In this document: positions 26,286-35,224 of the stretch, piece by piece
How positions within the stretch are numbered: the first letter of the stretch is position 1
Layout: every line of letters starts with the position of its first letter
Source: Mycobacteriales bacterium
GTDB taxonomy: Bacteria > Actinomycetota > Actinomycetes > Mycobacteriales > SCTD01
Reading direction: 5' to 3'
DNA length: 64,000 nucleotides
Assembly: GCA_030697205.1 (NCBI GenBank)
Contig: JAUYQP010000006.1
Location: 1-64,000 of the forward strand
Notes under the pieces: generated by a model
Seen by the model: only the letters and a program-made list of their open reading frames with translations
Databases searched by the model: none
Told to the model about the DNA's origin: nothing
Position numbers and translations under genes: made by a program

Positions 26286-27445
26286 GCGGCAACCGCGCAG
26301 CTGTCCTCGGCACTGGTCAGACCCACCACGTCGCCAAGCGCGAGGACGTCTCGATCGCCGGTCTCGTCCGCGAGGCCGCCGAGCGCGCCCTCGCCGACGC
26401 CGAGCTCGAGTGGTCCGACATCGACGCCGTCGTCATCGGCAAGGCGCCCGACATGTTCGAGGGCGTCGTCATGCCGGAGCTCTACCTCGCCGACGCGCTC
26501 GGTGCCGTGGGCAAGCCGATGATGCGCGTCCACACCGCGGGGTCGGTCGGCGGCTCGACGGCGATCGTCGCGAGCCACCTCGTCCAGGCGGGCATCCACG
26601 AGCGGGTCCTCACCGTCGCCTTCGAGAAGCAGTCGGAGAGCAACGCGATGTGGGCGCTGTCGATCCGCATCCCCTTCAGCCAGCCGCTCGTCGCCGGCGC
26701 CGGTGGCTACTTCGCCCCGATCGTCCGCGGCTACATGCGCCGGTCGGGCGCGCCGGTCGACACCGGCTACAAGGTCGTCCTCAAGGATCGCCTCAACGCC
26801 CTGAAGAACCCCTACGCCCACCTGCAGCAGCCCGACATCACCTACGAGCAGATCGCCGAGTCGCCGCTGCTGTGGGACCCGATCCGCTACGCCGAGACCT
26901 GCCCGTCCTCCGACGGCGCAGCCGCCATGGTCATCGGGTCGGAGGCCGCCGCGAAGAAGGCCACCCGACCCGTGGCGTGGATCAACGGGACCGCCGTCCG
27001 GTCGGAGCCGACGCAGGGTGCCGGTCGCGACCGGGTCAACCCGCACGCCGGCCGGATGGCCGCGAAGGCCTGCTACGCCGAGGCCGGGATCACCGACCCG
27101 TTCCGCCAGATCGACTGTGCCGAGATCTACGTGCCCTTCAGCTGGTTCGAGCCGATGTGGCTCGAGAACCTCGGCTTCGCCGAGGAGGGCACCGGCTGGA
27201 AGATGGTCCACGACGGCACCACGGCGCTGGGCGGCGACCTGCCGATCAACATGAGCGGTGGCGTGCTGTCGTCCAACCCGATCGGGGCGAGCGGCATGCT
27301 GCGCTTCCTCGAAGCGGCCAACCAGGTGCGTGGCACCGCCGGTGACCACCAGGTCGACGGCGCCCGCACCGCGATGGGCCACGCCTACGGCGGCGGCTCG
27401 CAGTTCTTCGCCATCTGGGTCGTCGGCGCGGAGCCGGCCCCGTGA
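26282..27445 (+). CDS. ltp4: Thiolase-fold aldolase Ltp4
   Basis: 387-residue thiolase-fold protein. The nucleophile region reads HTAGSVGGSTAIVAS, so Cys is absent here too. Later blocks are CPSSDGAAAMVIGS and NMSGGVLSSNPIGASGM. It matches Ltp4 (Rv3522 type) and follows ltp3 with a GTGA overlap. Loss of the Cys in both Ltp3 and Ltp4, while Ltp1 at 31588 keeps NNNC, separates the aldolases from the thiolases in this regulon. Predicted reaction: retro-aldol release of a short acyl-CoA or ketone from the hydroxylated C24-branched side chain. Confidence 0.88.
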   Translation: MSGNRAAVLGTGQTHHVAKREDVSIAGLVREAAERALADAELEWSDIDAVVIGKAPDMFEGVVMPELYLADALGAVGKPMMRVHTAGSVGGSTAIVASHLVQAGIHERVLTVAFEKQSESNAMWALSIRIPFSQPLVAGAGGYFAPIVRGYMRRSGAPVDTGYKVVLKDRLNALKNPYAHLQQPDITYEQIAESPLLWDPIRYAETCPSSDGAAAMVIGSEAAAKKATRPVAWINGTAVRSEPTQGAGRDRVNPHAGRMAAKACYAEAGITDPFRQIDCAEIYVPFSWFEPMWLENLGFAEEGTGWKMVHDGTTALGGDLPINMSGGVLSSNPIGASGMLRFLEAANQVRGTAGDHQVDGARTAMGHAYGGGSQFFAIWVVGAEPAP

Positions 27446-28200
27446 CCGGCCGGCTCGAGGGCAAGGTCGCCCTCATCACCGGTGCCGCCCGCGGCATGGG
27501 CGCCGCGACCGCGCGGGCGTTCGTCCGCGAGGGCGCCAAGGTCGTGCTGGGGGACGTGCTGCCCGAGGTCAAGGAGGTCGCCCTCGAGCTCGGCGACGCG
27601 GCGCTCGCGCTGACCCTCGACGTCACCGACGAGCAGCAGTGGCGTGACGCCGTCGCCGAGGGCGAGCGGCACTTCGGCAAGATCGACGTGCTGGTCAACA
27701 ACGCCGGCATCCTGCTGATGGACGAGCTCGGCAAGACGACGACGGAGACCTACCGCAAGGTCAACGACGTCAACGCGCTCGGCTGCTTCCTCGGCATGCG
27801 CGAGACCGCGCCGGCCATCGCGCGGGCCGGCGGCGGCGCGATCGTCAACCTCTCCAGCGTCGAGGGGCTCGGCGGCAACCGCTTCCTGGTCGCCTACACC
27901 GGCAGCAAGTTCGCGGTGCGGGGCATGACGAAGGCGGCGGCGATCGAGCTCGCGGCCGACGGCATCCGTGTCAACAGCGTGCACCCCGGCGGCATCGACA
28001 CCCCGATGGTCCGCCACTTCGTGCCGGACGAGAAGTCGCTGCAGTGGGTCGGCAACCAGGTCCCGATGAAGCGGACCGGTCGGCCCGAGGAGGTCGCCGA
28101 GACGGTGCTCTTCCTCGCGAGCGACGACGCGTCCTACATCACCGGGGCCGAGCTCGCCGTTGACGGCGGCGCCACGGCCACCAGCGGCTTCAAGCACTAG
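27442..28200 (+). CDS. SDR, 3-alpha/20-beta-hydroxysteroid dehydrogenase-like (FabG3 type)
   Basis: Classical short-chain dehydrogenase of 252 residues: cofactor motif TGAARGMG, NNAG, catalytic Ser in NLSSVEG and YTGSK (YxxxK). The start MTGRLEGKVALITGAARGMGAA and the segment GIRVNSVHPG are very like M. tuberculosis Rv2002, a 20-beta-hydroxysteroid dehydrogenase. It would oxidise or reduce a steroid hydroxyl with NAD(H). The GTG start overlaps the ltp4 stop. Place in the pathway may be a hydroxyacyl-CoA or ring carbonyl step. Confidence 0.87.
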   Translation: MTGRLEGKVALITGAARGMGAATARAFVREGAKVVLGDVLPEVKEVALELGDAALALTLDVTDEQQWRDAVAEGERHFGKIDVLVNNAGILLMDELGKTTTETYRKVNDVNALGCFLGMRETAPAIARAGGGAIVNLSSVEGLGGNRFLVAYTGSKFAVRGMTKAAAIELAADGIRVNSVHPGGIDTPMVRHFVPDEKSLQWVGNQVPMKRTGRPEEVAETVLFLASDDASYITGAELAVDGGATATSGFKH

Positions 28201-28209
28201 GAGACCGAC

Positions 28210-29820
28210 GTGCAGTTCAACCTGGCCGACATGTTCGAGCGCGTCGTCGACACGGTGCCCGACCGCGAGGCGCTCTACGCCGACGGCAGGACACTGACCT
28301 ACCGCCAGCTCGACGAGCGGGCCAACCGGCTGGCCCACCACTTCCAGTCGGTCGGCATCCAGCCGGGCCAGCACGTCGGCTGCCACATGATGAACGGCAC
28401 CGAGTACCTCGAGACGATGCTCGCGCTGTTCAAGATCCGCGCGGTGCCGATCAACGTGAACTTCCGCTACGTGCACGAGGAGCTGCGCTACCTCTACGAG
28501 GACGCCGACCTCGTGGGCGTGGTCTTCGACGCGGAGTTCGCCGACCGGGTCGCGGCGGTGCTGCCGCAGACCCCGAAGGTCCAGCACCTCATCGCGGTCG
28601 GACCCGCCGGCGACGTCGAGCTGCCGGCAGGCACGCTGCTCTACGACGACGTCCTCGCGGCCCAGGCGGACGACCGCAGCGGCTTCCCGGAGCGCAGCGC
28701 CGACGACCTGCTCATCATCTACACCGGCGGCACGACTGGCATGCCCAAGGGCGTCATGTGGCGCCAGGAGGACATGTTCATGGCCGGGATGGGCGGCGGC
28801 CGCCCCGCAGGGGAGCCCTTCGCGACGCCGGAGGAGGTCGCCGACAACGCGCTCGCGGGCGGGCTCGTGAGCTTCCCCGCCGCGCCGCTCATGCACGGCG
28901 CGGCTGAGCTGAGCAGCTTCATCTCGTTCTTCAGCGGCGCCAAGATCGTGCTCATCCGGAAGTTCTCCGGCCACGGGGCGCTGCAGCTCATCGAGGAGCA
29001 GAAGGCCAACATGCTCATGGTCGTCGGCGACGCCATGGCCACGCCGATCCTCGAGGCACTCGAGGAGAAGGACTACGACACGTCCTCGCTGCTGGTGCTC
29101 GGCTCCGCGGGCGCGCTGCTCAGCCAGACCACCCGCGACCGGCTGGCCGCTCGGGTCCCCAACCTCTACATCAACGACTCGTTCGGCTCGACCGAGACCG
29201 GCTACAACGGGTCGGCCAAGCCCGGCACCAACGCCAAGGACGGGCTGAAGTTCGCCATCAACGCCCGCACCACCGTCTTCGGTGATGACGACAAGCCGAT
29301 CGAGCCGGGCTCGGGCAAGGTCGGGCTGGTGGGCCAGAAGGGCCACATCCCGCTCGGCTACTACAACGACCCCGAGAAGACCGCCAAGACCTTCCGGGAC
29401 ATCGACGGCGTGCGCTGGGTCTTCCCCGGTGACATGGCGACCGTCGAGGAGGACGGCACCATGCACTTCCTCGGTCGCGGCTCGATCTGCATCAACTCCG
29501 GCGGCGAGAAGATCTACCCGGAGGAGGTCGAGAACGCCATCAAGACCCACCCCGACCTCCAGGACGCCGTCGTCGCGGGCATCCCCGACGAGCGGTGGGG
29601 CCAGAAGGTCGCCGCGGTGCTGCAGGTGAAGGACGGTCACAAGGCGCCGACGCAGGAGGAGCTCGAGGAGCACCTCTCCTCGCAGATCGCCCGCTACAAG
29701 CTGCCGCGCTTCATCACGGTCGTCGACCTCATGCAGCGCTCCCCGTCGGGCAAGCCCGACTACACGTGGGCCACCGCGGTGCTGACCGAGGCCGCCGCGG
29801 ACGCGCCCGCCGCCGTCTAG
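28210..29820 (+). CDS. fadD19: Steroid-CoA ligase FadD19-like
   Basis: 536-residue AMP-forming ligase. FadD19 adds CoA to the C26/27 carboxylate of sterol acids and is needed for C24-branched sterols in Rhodococcus. Shared features as I recall them: NLADMFERVVDTVPDRE at the start, VNVNFRYVHEELRYLYEDADL, YTGGTTGMPKGVMWR (P-loop), DSFGSTETG and GRGSICINSGGEKIYPEEVE, and the closing Lys region SPSGKPDYTWA. It starts nine bases after the SDR gene, and its TAG is directly followed by the GTG of the FadD17-like gene. Placement next to ltp3-ltp4 supports the branched-sterol role. Confidence 0.92.
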   Translation: MQFNLADMFERVVDTVPDREALYADGRTLTYRQLDERANRLAHHFQSVGIQPGQHVGCHMMNGTEYLETMLALFKIRAVPINVNFRYVHEELRYLYEDADLVGVVFDAEFADRVAAVLPQTPKVQHLIAVGPAGDVELPAGTLLYDDVLAAQADDRSGFPERSADDLLIIYTGGTTGMPKGVMWRQEDMFMAGMGGGRPAGEPFATPEEVADNALAGGLVSFPAAPLMHGAAELSSFISFFSGAKIVLIRKFSGHGALQLIEEQKANMLMVVGDAMATPILEALEEKDYDTSSLLVLGSAGALLSQTTRDRLAARVPNLYINDSFGSTETGYNGSAKPGTNAKDGLKFAINARTTVFGDDDKPIEPGSGKVGLVGQKGHIPLGYYNDPEKTAKTFRDIDGVRWVFPGDMATVEEDGTMHFLGRGSICINSGGEKIYPEEVENAIKTHPDLQDAVVAGIPDERWGQKVAAVLQVKDGHKAPTQEELEEHLSSQIARYKLPRFITVVDLMQRSPSGKPDYTWATAVLTEAAADAPAAV

Positions 29821-31452
29821 GTGGACTGGGCAGGCACCGTCGCGGAGCTCGTCCGACGGCGCGCCGACGACCCGCGTCCCGGTCTGGTCGCAGGCGACCG
29901 GAGCTGGTCGTGGTCGCAGGTCGTGGCTGAGGCCGCAGCCAGAGCAGGGTGGTACGCCGAGGACCGCGGGCGCCGCGGTGCGTCGGGCCCACCCCACGTC
30001 GGCGTGCTGCTCGACAACACCCCCGACTACGCGCTCTGGCTGACCGCCGCGGCGCTCGGGCGCTTCGTCGTCGTCGGGCTCAACGCGACCCGGCGGGCCG
30101 ACGGCCTCACCGAGGACGTGCGCGCGACGGCCTGCGACCTCGTGGTCACCGACGCGGCCGGGGCCGCGCTGCTCGACGTTGCCGACCTCGGTCCCGCGCG
30201 CGTCGTCGACACAGCGGCAGCGTCGTACCCGCCCTGTGGTCTGCCTGTCGACGACGCGGAGCCCGGCGACCTGCACGTGCTGGTCTTCACCAGCGGGACG
30301 ACCGGGAGCCCGAAGGCGGTGCGCTGCTCGCAGGGCAAGATCGCGTGGTCGGCGCAGGGGCTGGTGATGCGCACCGAGCTGACCGCGGACGACGTCGTCT
30401 ACTGCGCCATGCCGCTGTTTCACTCCAACGCCGTCATCGCGGGGTGGGGGCCGGCGCTCGCCGTCGGGGCGACCCTTGCGCTGCCACCGCCGGAGCGGCC
30501 GCGCTTCTCGGCCTCGGGCTTCCTTCCCGACGTGCGGCGCTACGCCGCGACCTACGCCAACTACGTCGGGACGCCGCTGTCCTACGTCCTCGCGCAGCCG
30601 GCGCACGAGGACGACGCCGACAACCCGCTGCGGCTGGTCTTCGGCAACGAGGGCGCACCCGCGGACCTCGGCCGCTTCGCCGAGCGGTTCGGCTGCCGGG
30701 TCGTCGATGGCTTCGGCTCGAGCGAGGGCGGCATCAGCATCAGCCGCACCCCCGAGACGCCGGCCGGCGCGCTCGGGCTACCCAACGGCGACGTGCGGGT
30801 CCTCGACCCCGCGACCGGGAAGGCGTGCCCGGAGGCGTTGCTCGACGAGGCCGGGCGGCTGACCAACCCCGAGGCCGTCGGCGAGCTGGTCAACTGCGAC
30901 GGCGCCGGGATGTTCGAGGGCTACTGGGACGCGCCCGCCGACGACGCGCACCGGCTGCGCGACGGGCGCTACTGGAGCGGCGACCTCGGCTACCGCACGG
31001 CGGACGGCTTCCTGTGGTTCGCCGGTCGCTCGGGGGACCGGCTGCGGGTCGGCGGCGAGAACTTCCCGGCCGCTCCCGTGGCACGACTGCTCGGCCAGCA
31101 CCCGAGCGTCGTCGAGGTCGTCGTCTACGCCGTGCCGGACCCGACCGCCGGCGACCAGGTGATGGCCGCGGTGGTGCCCGGTGACGGCTTCGACCCGGCC
31201 GGCTTCGCCTCCTGGGCGGCCGCCCAGCCGGGGTGCGCTGCGCCGTGGGTGCCTCGCTTCCTGCGGGTCTTGTCAGAGGTGCCGCGGACACCGACCGGCA
31301 AGGTACTCACCCGGGTCCTCGCCCAGCAGCGGTGGGACGGCGAGGGCGTCTGGCTTCGCGACGGCCGCGCGCTGGAGCTCCGGCCGATGAGCGACGCCGA
31401 CCGCGCGGTGCTGGCGACCGCCTTCACCGACGCCGGCCGCCCCCTCCTGTAG
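29821..31452 (+). CDS. fadD17: Acyl-CoA ligase FadD17-like
   Basis: 543-residue AMP-forming ligase. It follows FadD17 in detail: PPHVGVLLDNTPDYALWL, FTSGTTGSPKAVRCS, MPLFHSNAVIAGWGPA, DVRRYAATYANYVGTPLSYVLA, GFGSSEGGISI and PRTPTGKVL. The GTG start abuts the stop of the preceding ligase (TAGGTG) with no gap, so re-initiation is likely. It ends the 22.7-31.4 kb operon; a CGCCC repeat tract and a hairpin follow. The acid substrate is unknown, probably a shorter side-chain sterol acid. Confidence 0.92.
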   Translation: MDWAGTVAELVRRRADDPRPGLVAGDRSWSWSQVVAEAAARAGWYAEDRGRRGASGPPHVGVLLDNTPDYALWLTAAALGRFVVVGLNATRRADGLTEDVRATACDLVVTDAAGAALLDVADLGPARVVDTAAASYPPCGLPVDDAEPGDLHVLVFTSGTTGSPKAVRCSQGKIAWSAQGLVMRTELTADDVVYCAMPLFHSNAVIAGWGPALAVGATLALPPPERPRFSASGFLPDVRRYAATYANYVGTPLSYVLAQPAHEDDADNPLRLVFGNEGAPADLGRFAERFGCRVVDGFGSSEGGISISRTPETPAGALGLPNGDVRVLDPATGKACPEALLDEAGRLTNPEAVGELVNCDGAGMFEGYWDAPADDAHRLRDGRYWSGDLGYRTADGFLWFAGRSGDRLRVGGENFPAAPVARLLGQHPSVVEVVVYAVPDPTAGDQVMAAVVPGDGFDPAGFASWAAAQPGCAAPWVPRFLRVLSEVPRTPTGKVLTRVLAQQRWDGEGVWLRDGRALELRPMSDADRAVLATAFTDAGRPLL

Positions 31453-31453
31453 A

Positions 31454-31505
31454 CCCGCCCCGCCCCGCCCCGCCCCGCCCCGCCCCGCCCCGCCCCGCCC
31501 CGCCC
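31454..31505. repeat. (CGCCC)n tandem tract, about ten copies
   Basis: A perfect five-base repeat of 52 bases begins just after the fadD17 stop. It is non-coding and prone to length change by slippage. It precedes the terminator hairpin. Confidence 0.9.
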
Positions 31506-31510
31506 CCGCG

Positions 31511-31559
31511 TTGCGTCCTCACGCGCGAGCGCGACGTCCCCTGACTTCTGAGGACGCAA
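31511..31559. terminator. Bidirectional terminator hairpin
   Basis: ttgcgtcctca (31511-31521) is exactly inverted at 31549-31559 with a 27-base loop that contains further G-C pairing. It lies between the convergent fadD17 and ltp1 genes, each of which ends within 60 bases. Confidence 0.62.
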
Positions 31560-31587
31560 GGGCGGTGGGGTCAGGCGGGGACGGGGG

Positions 31588-32775
31588 TCAGGCGCTGGGG
31601 GAGCGGTAGGCGGCGACGACGACGGCACCGCCGAGGCCGATGTTGTGCTGCAGCCCGACCGTCGCGCCGGGGACCTGGCGGGCGTCGGCCTGCCCGCGCA
31701 GCTGCCACACCAGCTCGGCGCACTGCGCCACGCCGGTGGCGCCCAGCGGGTGGCCCTTGGAGATGAGGCCTCCGGAGGGGTTGACGACCCACTGGCCGCC
31801 GTGGGTCGTCGCGCCGTCCATCGCGAGCACCCCGCCCTTGCCCTCCGCGCACAGCCCGAGCGCCTCGTAGGTGAGGACCTCGTTGGCGGAGAAGCAGTCG
31901 TGCAGCTCGATGACGTCGACGTCCTCCGGCCCCAGACCGCTGGCCTCGAAGACGGCGCGTCCGGCCCTGCGCGACATCTCCGCGCCGACCAGCTCGATGT
32001 CGGAGCCCTCGAAGGTGCGCGGGGTGTCGGTGACCATCGCCATCGCGGCGATCTCGACGGCCTGGGCCCGCAGCCCGTGCTCCTCGACGAAGCGCTCCGA
32101 GACGACCACCGCGGCCGCGGCACCGTCGGAGGTCGGCGAGCACTGCAGCTTGGTGAGCGGGTCGTGGATCATCCGCGACTCCATGATCTCCGCGAGGGTG
32201 TAGCGGTCGCGGAACTGCGCGCGGGGGTTGTCGACGGAGTGCCGGTGGTTCTTCTCCGCGACGGCGGCGAACATCTCCGGCGTCGAGCCGTAGCGGTCCA
32301 TGTGCTCTCGGGCGGCGTTGCCGAAGAACTGCGCCGTCACGGGCGCCTCGGCGAAGCCGCGCTGCGCGACCAGCGCGTCGATGTGGCGGTCCATCGGGTG
32401 CGGCACCGACCCGCCGGAGTGGGCGATCGGGCCCTTCTGCATCTTTTCGAAGCCGATCGCCATGACGACGTCGGAGACGCCGCCGCGGACGAACTGCTCG
32501 GCCATGAACAGCGCGGTCGAGCCGGTCGCGCAGTTGTTGTTGACGTTGTAGACGGGGATGCCGGTGAGGCCGAGCCCGTAGACGGCGCGCTGCGAGGCGG
32601 TGGAGTCACCGGCGCACCAGCCGACGGCCGCCTGCTGGACCTGGTCGTAGGAGATCCCGGCGTCGCCGAGGGCCTGCTGTCCGGCCTCGAGCACCATGTC
32701 GGGGTAGGTCCAGTCCCGCGACCCCGGCTTGACGAAGTCGGTCATCCCGACACCCACCACGAACGCGCGACCCAT
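31588..32775 (-). CDS. ltp1: SCP2-type thiolase Ltp1
   Basis: 395-residue thiolase of the SCPx group. The nucleophile is Cys82 in [31 protein letters not shown] holds the second active-site histidine region, and QHNIGLGGA closes the protein. It matches M. tuberculosis Ltp1 (Rv2790c) across [17 protein letters not shown] and [10 protein letters not shown]. It should carry out thiolysis of a 3-keto steroid acyl-CoA. The gene is divergent from fadE26 and the shared 129-base gap carries operators 8 and 9. Having both FadA5 and Ltp1 gives two thiolases for successive rounds. Confidence 0.9.
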   Translation of the reverse strand: MGRAFVVGVGMTDFVKPGSRDWTYPDMVLEAGQQALGDAGISYDQVQQAAVGWCAGDSTASQRAVYGLGLTGIPVYNVNNNCATGSTALFMAEQFVRGGVSDVVMAIGFEKMQKGPIAHSGGSVPHPMDRHIDALVAQRGFAEAPVTAQFFGNAAREHMDRYGSTPEMFAAVAEKNHRHSVDNPRAQFRDRYTLAEIMESRMIHDPLTKLQCSPTSDGAAAAVVVSERFVEEHGLRAQAVEIAAMAMVTDTPRTFEGSDIELVGAEMSRRAGRAVFEASGLGPEDVDVIELHDCFSANEVLTYEALGLCAEGKGGVLAMDGATTHGGQWVVNPSGGLISKGHPLGATGVAQCAELVWQLRGQADARQVPGATVGLQHNIGLGGAVVVAAYRSPSA

Positions 32776-32808
32776 CAGCAGCCTCTCTCGTCGACGACCC
32801 GAGGCTAG

Positions 32809-32822
32809 TAGAACGCGTTGCA
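32809..32822. promoter_or_regulatory. KstR-type operator 8
   Basis: TAGAACGCGTTGCA fits every fixed base of TnnAACnnGTTnnA. It lies 33 bases upstream of the ltp1 start. Confidence 0.8.
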
Positions 32823-32842
32823 GTTCGGCAACCCTGGTGTGC

Positions 32843-32871
32843 TTGACGATGTGACCCGCACCACGTAGAAC
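32843..32871 (+). promoter_or_regulatory. Probable fadE26 promoter overlapped by operator 9
   Basis: TTGACG (32843-32848) and TAGAAC (32866-32871) are separated by exactly 17 bases. The -10 hexamer is the left half of operator 9, so repressor binding would cover it. Confidence 0.6.
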
Positions 32872-32879
32872 GTGTTACA
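32866..32879. promoter_or_regulatory. KstR-type operator 9
   Basis: TAGAACGTGTTACA fits every fixed base of the motif. It lies 25 bases before the fadE26 ATG. Confidence 0.83.
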
Positions 32880-32904
32880 ACAACGTGGACCACAGAGGGA
32901 CGGC

Positions 32905-34080
32905 ATGCACCTCACCTACACCCCCGAGCAGCAGGCGCTCAAGGACGAGCTCCGCGCCTACTTCGCGCAGCTCATGACTCCGGAGACGGTCGCCGGCCTG
33001 TCCCGCGGCGAGCTCGACGGCCCGACCTACAAGCAGGTCGTGCGCCAGCTCGGCAAGGACGGCTGGCTCGGCATCTCCTGGCCGAAGGAGTACGGCGGGC
33101 AGGGCCGCAACCTACTCGACCAGTACATCTTCTTCGACGAGGCGCAGCGCGCCGCCGTGCCGGTGCCGTTCCTGACGACCAACACCGTCGGTCCGACGAT
33201 CATGGCCTTCGGCACCCCCGAGCAGAAGGACTACTTCCTGCCGAAGATCCTCGCCGGGGAGCTGCACTTCTCGATCGGCTACTCCGAGCCCGGTGCCGGC
33301 ACCGACCTCGCGAGCCTCACGACGACGGCGGTCCGCGACGGTGACCACTACGTCATCAACGGCCAGAAGATGTGGACGTCGCTCATCCAGCATGCCGACT
33401 GGATCTGGCTGGCCTGCCGCACCGACCCGGACGCCAAGCGCCACAAGGGCCTGTCGATGATCCTTGTCCCGACCGATGCCGAGGGCTTCAGCTGGACCCC
33501 CGTCAACACCGTAGGTGGCGGCTACACCAGCGCGACCTACTACTCCGACGTGCGCGTCCCCGTCACCAACGTCGTGCTCGGCGAGAACCGCGGCTGGGAG
33601 CTCATCACCAGCCAGCTCAACCACGAGCGGGTCAGCCTGTCGAGCGCGGGCACCGTCGAGCGCAAGCTCAACGAGGTACGCCGCTGGGCCCAGGACACGA
33701 AGCTCTCCGACGGCCGCCGCGTCATCGACCAGGAGTGGGTGCAGACCGGTCTGGCCCGCATCCACGCCAAGACGGAGTTCCTCAAGCTGCTCAACTGGAA
33801 GGTCGCCTGGTCGGTGACCACCGGCACCCTCAACGCCGCCGACGCGAGCGCCGTGAAGGTGCTCGGCAGCGAGCTCTACATCGAGGCCTACCGCACCCTC
33901 ATGGAGGTGCTCGGCCAGGGCGGCACCCTCACCAAGGACTCCGCCGGGGCGATCCTCGGCGCGGACCTCGAGCGCGCGATGCGCAACACCCTCATCCTCA
34001 CCTTCGGCGGCGGCACCAACGAGATCCAGCGCGACATCATCGCGATGGTCGGTCTCGGCATGCCCCGCGCACCGCGCTAA
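32905..34080 (+). CDS. fadE26: Acyl-CoA dehydrogenase FadE26 (ChsE4-like)
   Basis: 391-residue subunit of the steroid acyl-CoA dehydrogenase that opens side-chain beta-oxidation. The match to M. tuberculosis FadE26 is strong: LTYTPEQQALKDELRAYF, WPKEYGGQGR, HFSIGYSEPGAGTDLASL, GQKMWTSLIQHADWIWLA, GFSWTPVNT and LTFGGGTNEIQRDIIAMVGLG. In mycobacteria FadE26 and FadE27 (ChsE4-ChsE5) form an alpha2-beta2 enzyme for long side-chain CoA esters. The ATG at 32905 lies close behind operator 9. The partner gene starts 13 bases after the stop. Confidence 0.94.
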   Translation: MHLTYTPEQQALKDELRAYFAQLMTPETVAGLSRGELDGPTYKQVVRQLGKDGWLGISWPKEYGGQGRNLLDQYIFFDEAQRAAVPVPFLTTNTVGPTIMAFGTPEQKDYFLPKILAGELHFSIGYSEPGAGTDLASLTTTAVRDGDHYVINGQKMWTSLIQHADWIWLACRTDPDAKRHKGLSMILVPTDAEGFSWTPVNTVGGGYTSATYYSDVRVPVTNVVLGENRGWELITSQLNHERVSLSSAGTVERKLNEVRRWAQDTKLSDGRRVIDQEWVQTGLARIHAKTEFLKLLNWKVAWSVTTGTLNAADASAVKVLGSELYIEAYRTLMEVLGQGGTLTKDSAGAILGADLERAMRNTLILTFGGGTNEIQRDIIAMVGLGMPRAPR

Positions 34081-34093
34081 AGGACTGCGACAC

Positions 34094-35212
34094 ATGGACT
34101 TTTCCACGACCGACGACCAGCGGGCGCTCGTCGCGCTCGCCACCCAGATCCTCGGCGAGCGCGCGACCCCGAAGCGCCTGCAGCAGCTGGAGGACGACGG
34201 CACCTGGCTCGACCTCGAGCTGTGGCGCACCCTCGCCGACGCCGGCGTCGTCGGCGCGGCCCTCCCGGAGGAGCACGGCGGCTCGGGCCTCGGCCTCATC
34301 GAGCTCGTCCTGCTGCTCGAGCAGGTCGGTGCCCACGTCGCCCAGGTGCCGCTGTTCGAGACGGTCCTCACCGCGGCCCTGCCGATCGCGCGCTGGGGCA
34401 CGCCCGAGCAGCAGCAGCGCGACCTGCCCGACGTCGCCGCCGGCACGGCCGTGCTCACCGCGGCCCTCAACGAGACCGGCCGCGACGACCTCACCCGCCC
34501 GCTGACCACGGCTGTCCTCGACGGCGAGACGGTGCGGCTGACGGGCACGAAGTCCGGCGTACCCCTGCTCCTGCAGGCCCGCAGGGTGCTGGTGCCCGCG
34601 TCGCTCGTCGACGGCCGCGTCGTCCTGGCCCTGCTCGACCCGACCGCCGCGGGCGTCACGTCTCGCGCGCAGACCTCGACCAACGGCCAGCCGCAGGGCG
34701 AGCTCGAGCTCGCCGACGCGGTCGCCGAGCTGCTCGTCGGCCCGGACACCGGGGCCGACGCGCTCGGCTGGCTGCTCGACCGAGCCCACGTCGGCCTCGC
34801 CGCCCTCGCGCTCGGCGTGAGCGGCCGGGCGCTGGCCATGTCGGCGACCTACACGACCGGCCGCGTGCAGTTCGGCCGGCCCATCGCGACCTTCCAGGCC
34901 GTCGGTCACCGCCTGGCCGACGCCTACGTCGACGTGGAGGGGATGCGCCTGACGACGCTGCAGGGCGCCTGGCTGCTCGACGCCGAGCTGCCCGGCCGTC
35001 AGGAGGCCCGGGTCGCGAAGTGGTGGGCCGCCGAGGGCGGTCACCGGGTCGCGCACGCCACCCAGCACGTCCACGGCGGCATGGGTGTCGACGTGGAGTA
35101 CCCCCTGTCCCGCTACTTCCGCTGGTCCAAGCACCTCGAGTTCGCGCTCGGGTCGGCCCAGTCCCAGCTGCTCAGCATCGGTGCGACCCTCGCCGCCGAG
35201 CCCGTCCTCTAG
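34094..35212 (+). CDS. fadE27: Acyl-CoA dehydrogenase FadE27 (ChsE5-like)
   Basis: 372-residue partner of FadE26. It has RVQFGRPIATFQAVGHRLADAYVDVEGMRL and the HVHGGMGVDVEYPLSRYFRWSKHLEFALG end, both typical of the FadE27-type subunit that supplies the other half of the FAD site. The order fadE26-fadE27 is the same as in M. tuberculosis. A short gap leads to the hsd4A-like gene, so the three are probably co-transcribed from the promoter at 32.86 kb. Confidence 0.93.
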   Translation: MDFSTTDDQRALVALATQILGERATPKRLQQLEDDGTWLDLELWRTLADAGVVGAALPEEHGGSGLGLIELVLLLEQVGAHVAQVPLFETVLTAALPIARWGTPEQQQRDLPDVAAGTAVLTAALNETGRDDLTRPLTTAVLDGETVRLTGTKSGVPLLLQARRVLVPASLVDGRVVLALLDPTAAGVTSRAQTSTNGQPQGELELADAVAELLVGPDTGADALGWLLDRAHVGLAALALGVSGRALAMSATYTTGRVQFGRPIATFQAVGHRLADAYVDVEGMRLTTLQGAWLLDAELPGRQEARVAKWWAAEGGHRVAHATQHVHGGMGVDVEYPLSRYFRWSKHLEFALGSAQSQLLSIGATLAAEPVL

Positions 35213-35224
35213 AGAAGGAACCAC

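Noticed and set aside
27385-30606. A very long open frame on the minus strand opposite ltp4, the SDR and fadD19
   Set aside because: It runs antisense to clear genes with strong family matches and its translation is a low-complexity Arg/Asp/Val-rich sequence, typical of GC-rich shadow frames.
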